Assembly (NCBI GenBank): GCA_034008185.1
Contig: CM067086.1
Span: forward strand, 70,416,286 to 70,480,285
Origin: Gorsachius magnificus
Lineage: Eukaryota > Chordata > Aves > Pelecaniformes > Ardeidae
Length of the DNA stretch: 64,000 bases
Direction: 5' to 3'
Shown: positions 22,961 through 36,616 of the stretch, piece by piece
How the letters are laid out: each line of letters opens with the position of its first letter
How positions within the stretch are numbered: the first letter of the stretch is position 1
Notes under the pieces: model-generated
Seen by the model: the letters and a program-made list of their open reading frames with translations, nothing else
Told to the model about the DNA's origin: nothing
Databases searched by the model: none
Translations under genes and position numbers: made by a program

Positions 22961-24858
22961 TACAAGGCTTGGTTCACATCGTTGCCTAGACTTGACTCCT
23001 CTTGGAAGGAAAAGCAAGCAAAATGTGCATGGCACAAGCAAAGTAACGAGCTCTGTCTGCTAACAGCGATCATGGCGCCAGGCCGGAGCCAGCCCCGAGG
23101 GATGCCCCTTCCCTATGGAAGGCCAGGGCTGAGCACCAGCAGCCGCAGCCCAGAGGTGCCCCGCACCGTGCTGATGGGCAACTCTGCTTGACACAAGGAT
23201 GTGCCTGTGGTCCTCTGCCCATTTTGGGGGAGTCCAGGCTCAAACTGGTAGATTTTGCAAGGCTTTTGTAGTCTTCCATGGAAAAATCCTAACCTTGCCA
23301 CCTTTCTTTTCACCGCAATGTTCCCTTTGATGTTCAGATTCATCAATACCAATGCAATATTTAATTGTGCATGTTATAATTGTAAAAACTAAACTGATTT
23401 TTAAAGTGGAAAATAAAACCGTATATTTAATAGCACCGGGTTATCACTGTAAATATCCCTTATTGCTCTTACTGGCTTTTTTGGAGTCTTGTGCTTCCCT
23501 GCACCATTTTGAAAACGGCAAGAGGACGCTCAGGGCCCTTGCTGACGGTGAGATGAGGCTCAGCTCAGCCCAGCCCTTGCTGCAGCAGCCTGCCCGCGTC
23601 ACCGGCAATCCTCCTGCTGTGAACAGCACAGACCATCAGCACTTCATTGCAATTCAGTCGATCTTACACACAGGAGAATCTCCCCGTGTTTGTACAAACA
23701 CCAAACCCCCAGGTTCTTCTCCAGCATGCAATTTTATTTATAGAGCATCCAAAAAAAGTCAATAAAATAGAGTTCAGGATTTCATTTTACTGGAACAGCT
23801 AAAAAGTAGGCAATATTTAGTTCATTTACAGACTTGAATTTGCAGACACGGGCACTGAGCCCCATCATTCTTCTCTCCGCCTTGGTGAATAATGATGGAC
23901 AAGCAGGGGGGGTCACGAAGACATTTTAACCATGGACTTTTTTAGTGTTTGGTATTCAAAAGCAGTGTTTTGTTCATTTTTTTTTCTTTATTTGTGTTTC
24001 AAACGCATCCTCTACGAAATAAACCACAGGAGTCAATGTTTCACCCTTCTCCTCTCCTCGGTGTTAATGTAAAGCAGAAACACTTGGGACGTGCGTTGGA
24101 AGTAGCTATGCTTTTTGTCAAGATGCCTCATGTCAAGAGCATAAATAAACCTGTGCAGAGAGAAAGGTTTCAATATTTCAACACTGGCTTCTTTTTGCAA
24201 TTCTGAAAATGCAGGTCCAAAACATTTCCATCGGGAAGCTTGGATGAGAGGATATTGGATGTGTGAAGAACGTGTCATGGATAAAGAAAACCAGCATGTG
24301 AACTTAGAGCCTTCATTTCATTCGAGACGTTTCATGAAAAAACCCAGAGTAAAATCATTCTTAAAATCATGCTTCCCCAAACGGACGGGACACGACAACC
24401 CTTTCCCCACCAACTCATCTTTTATGGATTGTGGCAAAAGATCAGGGTCCCAGTGGCATCGTTCTCACTTGCTCTTTGGTGTGGATCTTCCGAAATTAGT
24501 GCAGTGCCATTAACATTAGATGAGAGCAAAGTAGCCGTAAACCACCCTCTGATGGCGAAGCCCCCTGGGGTTTTTCGGCAGCTCTTCTGCTAACATCGCC
24601 GTGCTCTGTCTCTGCAGAGCAATTCTTTATAAAGACAGTTCTGAGGATGAACTGGCCAGTGTTCGTCTGGATCGATTTATATTTCCTCTCAAGGAACGAG
24701 GAGCTGAAATACAAATTCTAGCTGAATAAAACATGAAAAAATAAAATCTTCAAAAACTGTACCACTGAAGCATAGAAACCCCTTTTCTTTCTGAATTATG
24801 CTGGCAAAGCAATGAGAACCATGCTCTGGCTCCCAGTTTGTCTGTGCATGGTCTCATC
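22961..24858. other. Unassigned spacer
   Basis: GC-richer at 23060-23200, AT-rich at 23340-23460 and 23740-24010. No repeat ends and no supported gene. The longest frame is 137 codons (23352-23765 plus), without recognisable features. Confidence 0.6.
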
Positions 24859-25084
24859 ATGAATATGAGGAAAAACTTGTTGACTGTGAGGGTGATGGAG
24901 CCCTGGCCCAGGCTGCCCAGGGGGGCTGTGGAGTCTCCTTCTCTGGAGATCTTCAACCCCCGCCTGGCCGCTGTCCTGTGCCCCCTGCTCTGGGTGAGCC
25001 TGCTTGGGCAGGGGGGCGGCACTGGGGGAGCTCCCGAGGGCCCTTCCAACCCTGGCCAGGCTGGGATTCTGGGATTCTGGGATC
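24859..25084 (+). mobile_element. CR1 LINE, 5'-truncated, young subfamily
   Basis: The frame encodes NMRKNLLTVRVMEPWPRLPR, then the [18 protein letters not shown] segment and LLWVSLLGQGGGTGGAPEG, then the variant tail ATTCTGGGATTCTGGGAT. The octamer here is ATTCTGGG rather than ATTCTATG. The frame continues through the tail without a stop. Confidence 0.94.
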
Positions 25085-25816
25085 ATGCGGGCAAGCCCTG
25101 CGTGCCCAGCATGGAGGTACGCACCCCCTGGCCAGCACCCATCCCTCGCCAAGGCATAGAGCAGGGCTGGAGAGGAGATGGGCCAGCAGATTTCTGGCTG
25201 CTTGGGTCTTTACTAAACACAGAGCTAACCACTGCTCCTGATTCACAGCAGAGGCGGGAGGACTCTGGGCGGCCACCCCACAGCCCTGCGGCCAGTCGTG
25301 CGTGCATGCCGGGGTTGTCAGTCGACAAGAGCGTCCCATCTGCGATTTGGTAATCACGTTCCACCTTCGGACGGGGTTCACAAGAAGAAAACCGTATGGC
25401 CAGGCAGTGGTAAGGGCACTGCACGTTCAGTGTTTTTCACCCGCTGACGTACGGGCCCTGGCGCGGGCTGAGTGGAACACGCAACAGGGCTGCGAACAGG
25501 AGAACCCTGAAGCAAGAAGAGGTACCTCGGTGAGCAATTCCTGGAGTGTGCGTCAATTAAAAGCAAAAATCCAGATGGAAAGTGCACAAACAAAAAAAGA
25601 ATGGAAATTCTTGGGGATTCTGGTGCAGGCTGTGATAATTTAGGACCCTTTCCGAGAGAGGCCTCCCTGTCACGGAGGTTATTAAATCGACACCCTGCTG
25701 CTGAGCAGTATAGGCAAAGCCCCAAGCAGGACAAACTCTTAGACTGAAAAAGAAGCTGAAAGACTCACAGGAATGAATTTAAGCCCATTTCAGACCCAGA
25801 GTCTGTGTAGCCCGTA
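25085..25816. other. Unassigned spacer
   Basis: Mixed composition with short frames only. Nothing recognised. Confidence 0.6.
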
Positions 25817-25889
25817 AGGGGGTTGGACTAGATGACCTCTAGGGGTCCCTTCCAACCCAAAACAATCTATGATTCTATGACTCTATGAC
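25817..25889 (+). mobile_element. CR1 LINE, extreme 3' end only
   Basis: GGGGGTTGGACTAGATGACC through CCAACCCAAAACAATC and three octamers (TATGATTC-type). About 73 bases of the CCTCTAGGGG subfamily. Confidence 0.88.
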
Positions 25890-28750
25890 TACCAGCAACA
25901 GATGCTGACGGAATAGGACCAAGGGGTAGGACACAACCTTCCCACGCGTGCTCTCCCAGATCAGATTGAAGCAGGTCGGGAAGGTGGCAGCGCGGTTCTT
26001 CTCCCACGCCCTCAGCTCTGAAGGACGGCTGAGGGTTGGTGCCCTTTCAGACCAAGCCTGGCATGGGGGATGCCTAAGGGGGGGATTGCTGGCAGCTGGG
26101 CACGCTCTCCCAACACACTCCCAAATCCGGGAGCTTGGATGCATGCGGTCCAGAGCAACCCCGTGTGCTCACGGATCTGCCGAAGGGAGCGTATTGCTGA
26201 GTAAAACCTGAAGGCAGGCACCACGCCGTGTACACAAGGATACTGAAATAAAGGCAACAGCACTGAAATAAATGGCAGACTCAATTGCTCTACTTTATTA
26301 GATGCTGACAAGCGAACATAAATCCCTATCTGCAAAAATCGGTTATGTGCATTTGGACAACTGAATAAGGAGGACTGAAATATTGTTCTATTTACTTTCA
26401 AGGCACAGAACCAAGACACTCTTTGTTACCTCATAAAATGCAGCACGGTGAAGTTAATACCTTTTTGCCAGCAGCTTTTTGCTCTCTTTTGCCAGAGATG
26501 GCCTCCATTTTCAAGACTGCGCCATCAATCCAGAAACCGTAAGGACCTAAGCTTTTATGTATGCGCTTACTTGAGCCGAGGCTGAAATAAATGCATATTA
26601 TCTGTATCACGCACTGGGCTGCCTTGCGGCAGGACTTGGCTAATACCAGCACGAGGAGGGCACAAAGGCCACGTCAAACCCCACTGACCTGCTCGTCTGC
26701 CACGGGACAGCACCATGCGCTGCTGGAAGGCAGAGGTGCTGGGGTGCTGGACACCCCTCCCGGCCGGGGGCACGGGGCAGAGGAGGCTGGGGCTGTGGGT
26801 GCTCGGGGGGGACCGGCTGACCCACATTTTTGCCCTCACGGCATCGCTGGCCCCTCCGCCTTCCCTTCATCCAATACGGTGGGTTTGACCCCTGCCCATT
26901 GTCTGTTTTCAGCCCAGTAGCAGTGATTTTTGTGAAGCCTTTGGGCCAGATTCAGACTCCCAGTTAAAGAGTCAAGTCCCATAAACATGTCCCATCTGCC
27001 TCACCTGGGAGCCAAGACCAAGGGGGACTCCTCTGAAACTCACAATCAGTGATTTATTCAGCATAAGCCATTTATTTTATTCTGCTTCTTTAATAGCCAA
27101 AAGCAAAACTTTCTGTCTTTGGAGGTACTCGGTTCAAACCCAAATAACCCCAAAGCGTTGCTTGCTTGCAACGGGCAGGACAAGCCGGGAAGCACCAGCC
27201 TTATTCCACAGTGGGGCAAGCAATCGAAGATGCCAACATTTGCTTTCGGAGCATTTCGTGCAAGGCAACATTCACTCACATTTTCCTGGTATGCAAACAT
27301 TAAACAGTAAGCACTCGGCAAATGAAAATATTTATGAAGTTCCATCTCTGAAATGGAAACCAGGCATGCCTTTGTGCTGTACTTTTGGGCAAAAAACCTC
27401 GAGCTGATCCTGAAAGCAAGAGAAGCTGCTTCTCACTGCCTTTGTACTGCGAACGCTCTCCTTCTGTCCTTCCACGGGGAAGCTGCGCAAGGACTGCCTG
27501 CAGTATTTTCTGCTTCTATCCTCCCATCATTTTCTGGTTTGGCTTTTTCCCCCCTCAATCACAATTTGCTGCTCTCTCAGTACCGCACACATCAAGTCCA
27601 GGAACTATGAAAGGCGTAGATTTGCCCACGCGAGCCCTGTAAATCCCTCGTTTTGCAGTGTGGCGTGGGCGTTGTCCGCGCGCTTCACCACCAGGAGCTG
27701 CGTGGGGAACCGAGCCCCTGCCGCCAGCTCTGACCCTTTCCTCCGAGCACAACAGTTTCTACAATTCCTACGCTGAAATCCTGTGCAACTTCACTCATCA
27801 GTGTTCATTGATTCTGGTAGGCACGAAGCACAGCCTGTAGTTCCCAAACCTCCAACTCGCTATCTCATTAGCAGCTCAGCGTGGTGCACCCCGTGCATCC
27901 TAAATGAAGCGCTATGCCTGCGTATCACACTTCCTTTCCGCAGAAACATTAAAAGCACAGTTATTTCTGAGATTGCTTTTCTCCCTTATTGTCTGTCCCC
28001 TCTTGCTACAGTCGCCGGCTGATTAAGGGACGCTCGCATACTCAGTTTTTCCCCTCAGCTGAGCTCCAGCGGTGTCAGATCTTCAAGCACAAATGACAAA
28101 TGGAGAGAGACCATGGAAGGTGGCAAAGACAGTCTAATAGAAAAAAAAAACTAAAAACAAAATAACGGAATTTTCTTAATTAAAATAGTCCCCTTGAGAC
28201 GGAGTCCAGAACCACCGTGGTAATTAAATATTCAGGCCAGGTTTTCAAGACTTTGGAGCCGTGCCAGGGCTCAGGGACCGACGAGCGGCACTTCTGAATG
28301 TGCATCCCTGCATGAGGTGAGCCCAGCTCAGGCGGAGGGAAGCGGACTCGACCACTTCACCAGTTCTTTAGAGACTAAAAGTCTGAGAAGGGTCCCCACT
28401 TCTTTAGGCACCTGCATTCTGCTGAAGGCACCATTATGCTTCTGGTCTCGATACCACAAATGCTCACATATATCGCCCTTTGGTCGGTTCCTGTGCTCAG
28501 ACTGAGGGGGTGGCAGGATTACAGCCCCATGCACTGCTCTCCATCCACACCCGCTTCTCCCAACGGCAGGAAAGTTTGTAGGTTGGACTGGAAAGGACAA
28601 CGTATCTCGGTCTTCTGTCTAGATAACAGAGCACAGCCCATGTCAGTATTTTTCTTCTCCCTCTTGCCTAAGACAAGCTGCTACTTTGCTGTTGATAACT
28701 TCATCATCACTTGTTGAGGGTCTTCCTTCTGGTACACCTGGAGGAGGAGA
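25890..28750. other. Unassigned spacer
   Basis: Unique-looking sequence. Near 26240-26275 the phrase CTGAAATAAA occurs twice about 25 bases apart. 26680-26830 is GC-rich; an A-run lies at 28140-28150. No coding frame exceeds 109 codons and no repeat ends are seen. Confidence 0.6.
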
Positions 28751-28862
28751 TCATAGAATCATAGAATTATAGAATCATAGAATCATAGAATGTTTTGGGT
28801 TGGAAGGGACCCCTAGAGGTCATCAACCCCCCTGCAGGGAGCAGGAACACCACTAACTAGAT
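28751..28862 (-). mobile_element. CR1 LINE, short 3' end with expanded octamer tail
   Basis: Five TCATAGAA-type units (one changed to TTATAGAA) precede TGTTTTGGGTTGGAAGGGAC, the CR1 3' UTR complement, then CCCCCCTGCAGGGAGCAGGA. The tail has more units than any other copy in this window. Confidence 0.9.
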
Positions 28863-29230
28863 AAGGAGATATTGGGAGACTTCAGGTACAGAGGCCTCCA
28901 ACCCTCAACTATATAGGCTGAGGGATGCCCTTGCTGGCACGAAGGAGGACAGGGATGTGAACAGCAGTTTGGAAGCAGAAGCAGCTTTAGGTGGGTAAAA
29001 CCATGTGGACTAGCCCAGGGCACGAACCTCTTTCCACCTGAGGTGCCCAATGTCCATAGGTCTCTTTTGGTCCAGAACATTCTGACTCAATTCTGCCAGA
29101 AGCTGTCTCTGGTGTTGGGCATACCTCAGCAGGAAGCCTGAGGTTTGTCACCCACAGATCATTTCAGTTTAGCTCCGAATTTGCCTGCGCACCTGTACAA
29201 TGCTAGGTTTTGCCCTGTTACTAGAAACTC

Positions 29231-29253
29231 TGTGTGTGTGTGTGTGTGTGTGT
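29231..29253. repeat. (TG)11 microsatellite
   Basis: 23 uninterrupted bases of TG. Confidence 0.97.
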
Positions 29254-29804
29254 AGGGGGACATTACCAGAGGGGACGACTCCAGGACACCTGAATAATTT
29301 ACATGTGGCGGACCCAGTTCTGGACTCAGTGGATGGTGACTGCTTGACCTTAAGGCATATTTTATGCCACTCAGTTTAGTTTATGTTGCACTGTATGCAA
29401 GATGACCACAGTAAGGAATATCTAAACTACCTTATTTTTGGTGTTTCGTAATCCATCACTTAATTTTACTGTCTCATAGCCTTACTTTTCCAGCGAGGTT
29501 AGACCGGCACCTCATTTTAGGTGGCTGAAGTGAAGCTCCAGAGAGGATACAGTATGGAGCAATGAGAGTAAGGAGGGAAGTGCTGGACAAACAAGGGCTT
29601 ATTTTGGAGGGGGGAAGGTCAGAGTCCAGCAGGAATTGACCCATAACCAGCAAACCACTGACAACCCCGCTTCCCCAGGCAGAGCAGTTGGCTGCCGCCC
29701 CTAGATTTCTCCCTGTGTACCTCAGGGAAACACCACCTCCTTATTAAATGAGGAAAAATCATAGGTGCCACTGGAAAAGAACATTTAATGCAGTAATCTA
29801 CGGC

Positions 29805-29945
29805 TCATCCGATGGAACACACCCCGGACGGGAGCGATCAGACGCTGTGCGGAGAGGCTCCCGTAGAGCCCGTCCCCTGCGCACCCAACGCACTCCGCAA
29901 GCTGAGCGCGGTCGCACAAGAAGCCGTGTCACGGCGCAGTGCTAA
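29805..29945. other. Short CpG-dense patch
   Basis: About 19 CpG in 141 bases by eye, more than expected for its base composition. It is too short for a classical CpG island and has no recognised promoter motif. Confidence 0.4.
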
Positions 29946-32900
29946 GGGCACAGCCTCGCCGTGCAGGTGGGGGAAAACCCTAAAGCATCTGGGAAAGGGA
30001 AGGATTATATCCTTAGTGGAAAGTGAACCCGGAACATTGGTAATGGATTGGCTACCCACTCTCAAGGTCCAGCAGAAAGCTGGTCTGCTTTATATAATTG
30101 GATGTGTCATATTCAATAGCACTTTCTGATCCTTTTTTTAAAAGAGAATTAACAATAATTTGTTGCAATGCAGCCCCATTGATTCTGTTTGGAGCTATAG
30201 ATCAGGCAACTGGACATAATGAAAAGCAGAGAAGAGAGAAGGATGTAAAATTTCTAAAAGTAGAGAGAGGCCGTGATCCGCTGCAATGCTGACGCTGCCT
30301 GTCCAGAAACCTGCGATTCTTACGGGCAACAACAGTGGCGCTTCGAGTGCCCCAAGGCTCTGGTAGCACCCGGTGACAGAATTCCTGTAGGGCCAGCTGG
30401 GCCGTGCAAGAGCAGAAAGGATGAGCAGGCAGAGGCGGTGAAGGAGGGGGAGGTGGGGAGGGGAGGGATGCGCCCCTTCCAGGCCATCTCCAATGGGGGA
30501 GGGGTGAAGGGGGGCAGCCCGTGGGGCGTCCAGAACTGCCTTTTTCGCTGCCTTCCTGCTGGCGTCTGAGGTTGACTCATTTCCATTCTTTTTCAGCTCT
30601 ATTCCGCAGCTGCTCCTGGGTACGGCTTCAGAGCTGGGGAGGAGAGAGGAGACAGGGACGAGTAGCATCACATCTCTGCGTCTGCCCCCAGCTCCTCCCC
30701 ACGTCCTCCGCCGGGGAGATGGAAAGTGCCACCAGGACCCTGCCCGGGACCTCCTCCCGCTGCCACACATTTCTCCCTATCTCTGATACCCGGAGCCCGG
30801 CAGCCCCTCGCTTCTTTTCCGTCTTTTAATAACTTATTTCTTCCAAGTGACCTATAAAGGAAAAGGCTTTAATTCAAGAGTTTTTCATATCCCGGCTCTT
30901 ATGCTCAAGTGCTAAAAGCCCTCGCTGCAATGGGCTGATCTGCTGTAAAGGCAGGAGAGGGAATAAAAGCGACTGAGGAGCAGGGAAGGGTCACACATCT
31001 CTCCTCCCTGCCGAGATCATTTTCAAGAGGAAAGCCAAGGATCCATGAAGCACGGAGACGGGCTGATGTGGTGCCACCTGCGGAAGCCAGGCATGTCCTG
31101 GTGAGGCAGCAATCTGAGAAAGCCCTGAGCTGGCTTTTTGGGTTCTTCTTCATGCTTCGGGGCTTCAAATACCCTTGCACTAGAAGGCGTTAGGAGAAAT
31201 TTCCCCTGAGGCAAGATTTTCTGCATCTGAGTCCTAAGCATTTCCAGCATCTTCCTCTGCTGCGTATGCCCAGTCCCACGGTCCAGAAAAGGTATGCAGC
31301 CAGGCAGCTGCCTGCCCAAACCCATCCGCTTATTCCTATGTCTTAAACAGCCTTTACACAAGCGTTTTGGCTGCAATTAAACCTCGTTTGCAGTTAGGAA
31401 CACACTGTGTAGCTGCTCACCATTATCCCGTACTTGAAGACTTGTGAGGGCAATCCCCCCAAACGCAGGTCTGGGTCATTAAAGTCTGGGAGCGGGTGCT
31501 GGGAGCCTGTTGCGCCCGCACCCCAAGATCCTTCTGCGGAGCGGGGCTCATGGGCAGAGCCCCCTCTTTGCAGCAGCTCTTCAAGGAGCCCTCGGTACCA
31601 GCAGCCCTGGGGCACAGCGAGGGTTTTAGGGGAGGTGGAAAGAGTTTGCAGGTCTGAAGCAGGGCGTGAAGCTCTGGGGTTTGGCAGGTGAGAGCTGATA
31701 ATAGATATTTCCTCGTGTATTTGGAAATGAAAAGGACGTGAAAGCCAGATGTGAACAGAAAAGCACTTTATGAACTATGTTCTCCTTGCATAAATTCATA
31801 GGGAACTCCTTTGGAATCATTCCCTTTTTCTTGCCTGGGAACTTAGTCCGTGTTCATCAGGCACAAAACATCATAAAGTCTTTTAAGCAGTTTAAACATC
31901 CAGCGCCAGGCTTTGCATCGGGAATGCGGGATGTGTGAAACTGGCTTGAAATAGGATTAAAAAAAACCCAAACCATTCTGTTCCCCTGGGGCCTGCCATC
32001 ATGTTTCCAGAGTCTGGAACTTTTCAGCATTTATAATGCAGAGTATTATAAATATTCATACAGACACTCACAGGCTAAAATTAAATGAACTCATCATAGT
32101 TACTTTTAGCATAATGGACGTAGGCAATAAGAGAATCCCAAGCAAGGGAATGGGTGTAATTGTGGTAACGGTGGAACCTTTTGTCCCCCGTTTCAGGAAC
32201 TGACGTGGAGCGGAAGCTAAAAACGCCCGTGGAGGGGAACGTGTTGCGAGGAGGCAGCAAGCAGAGGCTGAGGGTATCGGTCGTGTTTCGCAGCAGAGCC
32301 CCCGCTTGCGTCGGAGCTGGGCCCTGCAATGACGAGCGCCCATGAGGATGAGGAGGCAGTGGCCGGCCGGCATGGTCTGCTGGCCATAACGGGCTCCTTG
32401 GGGCGGCAGGAGCAGCATCGAGCCCTCAGCACCACGGGAGCCCCGGGGAACCGAGGGATGGGCAATAAAAACCAAAACAGGTGCAAAGTAACTGATGTGC
32501 CGGGGTGCAGGGGAGGAAGCCCTCGTCACGGGAGTGGGATGAAGGCCACCAAAGCATTTAATATCTCGCTGGAAAAGGGTCTTTGAGTCTCACCTGGCTG
32601 ATCTATGAAAAAGGCAGCTCAGAGCTCAGCAGCGACCTCAGAAATGTGTCAGGTCAGGGCTGGCAAAGGAAACGGGGAGGTTGGAACCCAACAGAGCGGT
32701 TTCTTTGCACGGGTGCTGAAGGGCTGCAAGGGTTCAAAGAGCCGACTGCAGAGAGGGCAGCGGGGGCAGCCCTGGAGGGGAGGTGATGCCCCAGCACGGA
32801 ACAGGAAGGAGCGGCACCGGGGAGCACCTTTCCTGAGGATGCTTCTTTGCATTTGTTCCATTCATGCATTTTCTTTCTAAAAAGAAAGAATTCTCGCAGC

Positions 32901-33910
32901 CACTCTCAGCTCTGTGGAGCCAGGGGGGCCTTCGCTCCAGCGCGGAGCAGCAGCTCCACTTCCAAAGATGTAGCCAGAGATTTATTTTTTTTTCCTGCTT
33001 TACTGATTTGAGTTTTAATCTTTCACAATTTGTAGAAGCATCTTTGAAGACATGAACTCTTGGTATTTTCTTTAAAAACTCCGCACACAGACCACGGAGG
33101 GCTGCCTCCTTCCGCAGGCAGTCTGAGGACGCGCCCCTCATTAGCTGAAATATGGCTCTGGCTGCCAGAAAGGGCTTCCCCTGAGGTCGTCGCATACAAA
33201 GAGCCTCCCGGAGAAGGGGAAATATCCACCTTTTGCTCTGTTTAAAATACATCTTCAAAAACTGCCCCGTGAATTAGCACTTCTTACCTCCCTGAAGGTG
33301 GGGCCCTGGGTTTGTCCTGGGGTGTTGGTGGCCGCTGGGCACAAAGTGGGCAGTGGCCGCACACTCGAGCCACGCGGGGCCAACCCCCAGCACGTGGCCC
33401 TGCACGCCAGCACCATTTGCTAACATCAGATGAAAAGCCGGGGCTGGCGCAGGGTGGTCCCCAGGCCAGTGACCAGAGTGCCGCCAGGGACGCCGGTGGG
33501 GCTGCGGCGCTGCTGGTGGCACTGGAATGGAATTTTTTTTTTTCCTGTACCCCACTATTTTCGGTCGGCTGGATTTAGCCAGCACGCTTTATTCCTGTGT
33601 CAGAATTTTTGGGTTTTTTTGTGACATAATGTGGCAGAACACAAGGTGCTAGGTGCAATTGCCTGCAGCTGGGTTGTGCGCTGGATTGTCACTTAGGGCA
33701 ATTATTTCTTTTTAATGGTAGGAATTGTTACTCTGAGTTGCCAGAGATAACCAAAGCCCCGCAGTAAGCAAAGCCATTTGTCATCCATGTAGTCCTGGTA
33801 AATATTAATTGAACGGGCCGATTGTATTGACAGACAGCAAGACATGTCTGGTCTGAAATGGTAACAACCAAAGAAGAAGCAGTGTTGTTGAAGGAAAGTC
33901 ATTTAGCTGT

Positions 33911-33952
33911 AAATAAATATACCACATATTTAAATAAATACACCACATATTT
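33911..33952. repeat. Tandem duplication of 21 bp
   Basis: Two adjacent 21-base units, each running from AAATAAATA to CACATATTT, differ at one base (T or C at the tenth position). It lies within an AT-rich block. Confidence 0.9.
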
Positions 33953-35574
33953 CTAATTTATTTCTCTCCTGAAGAGTATCTGCTTTGACCCAAACAGCCA
34001 ATGATGTCAGGTGACAGTTTCTGCAGAGTTTTACCCTATAATGCTTTGCATTTACTTATAAATACATAACATTGCTTCTTATCCTTCAGAGTCAATCTGC
34101 TTCATCTTAAAGGAAAAAATCATTACAATTAAAAAAAAAAATAAAAGGAAGTGGAAAAACACCAGCCTTTTGGTAAAAATAGGAGGAAAGTTATGGATGT
34201 GTTTGACTTGGAAAATAGGTTTTCCACTTATTTTTTGCAGATCCAACTGGAATAGCTATTGGTACTTGGTCAGTGTGGTAGAGTGGTGCTCTCTGGTCTA
34301 AGGAGCATAAAACCTCGCCTTCCAGGGCAGCGGGCAGGGTCCATCCCAGCCCCGCGGCCCCGAGGCCGCCCCGGCCATCGCGCTCCCCGGCCCCTCGCAG
34401 CCAGCCCTGGGTTAGATGGGCTGGGGCTGATCGTCACACCCAGGAGGGGAGAGGTCCCCGCGCCCTTGACTGCATGACTCACACGGGACTGAACTGATGT
34501 ACAGGAAAATGTTTTACTTTATTTTTTTATTTTATTTTTTTAATATTATCTACCAGACCTTTAAACAGGCAGTGGACTTAAATACCAGAAAATAAACCCC
34601 CCACCTCTTATTCACCCAGGTAGGAGGAGCTACTTTTATACTCAGATTTTTAATTTTGAGTGGTTCCATAATACGGGGTTTTTTTCATCTTAAAGCATAA
34701 CCTTCAAAAAGAAACTTCTGGAAGAAAAGCCACCCCTGGTAATCTGATTTGGATTATGTTTGGGCTGTACTCCATCATGATTAAAGTAAAGGCCATAACT
34801 GCTTAGACTGGGTCTACTGAGGTAAACTCACACACATTTAAGACAGGTCACGCTAGGCCAGAGTCCAGCCTCTGCGTTGGGAGGACGGAGCGGGCGGTCT
34901 CGGTAGCCACCACGCCTGCGCCGTGCTTGCAGCCGGCCTCGCCGCAGCAGCCAGGTTATTTAATCAAGCCGAATCTGCAGGTGGTAGCTGGGAAAAGCCT
35001 CCGTGCTCAGACGCAAAGGCAGTTTTAGACTTGCTTGCCAGTGCCACTCCTGCACTGGATGCCAGCGGACGCGCCAAACTCCCACTTATCGCGGTTTAAT
35101 GGCACGCAAACCAAAGACACGCCATGCACCCAGCGCCACGGACAGGCACGGGTGGCTTTGGGGGCTACAGCTGGAACATCCCACGCCTGAAAGAGGGGCC
35201 AGGCTGAGGGGTGCCCAAGGTGCTGGGGTGTCCTCCCTAGATCTGAGCGCCTATTACATGATACGAACATGTTATAAGGGTTTATCCCTTTTGCCTCGCC
35301 TCAGCAGAACCATTTTGACTGTAAAATGTTTTGGTTTACATGCATAGTTCTTTCAAATAAGCTTTACCCAGGCTTTAGAAGATGACTGTGAAGGATGTTA
35401 ATCCTATCCCCGGGCAAAGAGGCCGTGCGGGGAACACAACCCAGTCCCCACTTGCTGCATGTGTTTATCTACAGACTCGGTCCTGTCTCTGGTACAGACC
35501 TGCTTATCTCGAAGGAGGAGCATTTGATGGTATTTTAAGAACAGTTATCACCCCAAAAGCTTTTCCCCATGTCT

Positions 35575-35607
35575 TTATTTATTTATTTATTCATTTATTC
35601 ATTGATT
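35575..35607. repeat. Impure (TTTA)n run
   Basis: About eight units of TTTA with two TTCA variants. Confidence 0.85.
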
Positions 35608-36616
35608 CTTCTCCCGTTACAACAGGCTCACTCCATCAATTAAGAGCTTTGGAGATAAACCCTGCTCGCTGGTCGGGGGTGGCCAGAAGCAGCCCTGCTG
35701 GCCCCCGTCTGCGGGAGCCTGGACTCTGGGCCAGCCCCAGGGGAGATGGCGGTGGGACTCAGCGCCCCAGCTGCCGGGTTAGGAGAAACGCGCCTGGTCC
35801 AGGGCAACGCTGCCAGTGCCACGGGACACTTCCGAGGCGTTGATGGGACAGGGCTGATTGCGGGGGGAGCAACCAGAGGCAGAAAGTGCTTCAGTGCCTC
35901 CCAACCCCTGTTGGGAAAAGAAACATGGAGAGGAATTCCCCAGTGACGGTGACTTCCCCATCTGAAAGCGGCAACTTCCCGAGACAATTCAATGCAAAAA
36001 TATGCGCCGAAAATCATAAAACGAATGACGGTGTCAGACGAGGGTCGTGCACATGGAGCGGGCGCCTCCCGCTCTCTTCAGCCTCCCTCTCTGGAATGGA
36101 TCATTTCCAAACGCCTGGCCAGAAGGATTTCTAGGGCAGCCGAGTTGTTCCCATGCAGATACATTTGTGCCTCGGTGTTTGAAGAGCTGACCGGGATTCC
36201 TCACCTGGTTTTCCATTAAAGGCTGCTGGTTCTGGAAAGAAGCAGGGGCTGTATTTGGCGAGGCAGATCCCAGGCTGCTTCTTCCCTCTGCAGCCTTGTA
36301 GACATTTTTCATACCCAGGAGTGATAACAAGTGAAGATGGAGCACCTACGATAGGGAAACATGATAAATATTTTATGAGCCGTTAAACATTTATTAATCA
36401 TTCATATCCAGATGATTAAAAAATTAATACAAAATCTTAAAACTATTTAGGGATGAGTGAGCTGATGATGACAGATGCAAGGAGATGCTGGAAGAAGAGG
36501 GTGGGGGGCAGAGATGGCATCGAATTCCTTTGGGCTCGATCCTGACTTTCCTTGCAAATATCAGGCAAGCCAAATTTCATATAGCCCCCGATCCTCCAGC
36601 CCCCAGGAGACAGCTG

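Larger units (their letters stand above)
28863..36616. other. Long unassigned interval
   Basis: 7.7 kb without an LTR or CR1 that I can recognise. It holds a TG microsatellite (29231), a CpG-dense patch (29805-29945), a G-rich purine stretch (30410-30510), a 21-bp tandem duplication (33911), CpG-dense DNA at 34320-34400 and 34840-34970, and a TTTA run (35575). 33700-34130 is AT-rich and might be a conserved noncoding block. The longest frames (191 codons, 30195-30770 minus; 174 codons, 32734-33258 minus) have no recognisable domain. Confidence 0.55.

Noticed and set aside
27120..27200. GGTTCAAACCC resembling a tRNA T-arm
   Set aside because: No matching A box, anticodon arm or acceptor stem at the right distance.
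30195..30770. 191-codon minus frame
   Set aside because: Lies over a G-rich purine stretch; no recognisable domain and no supporting signals.
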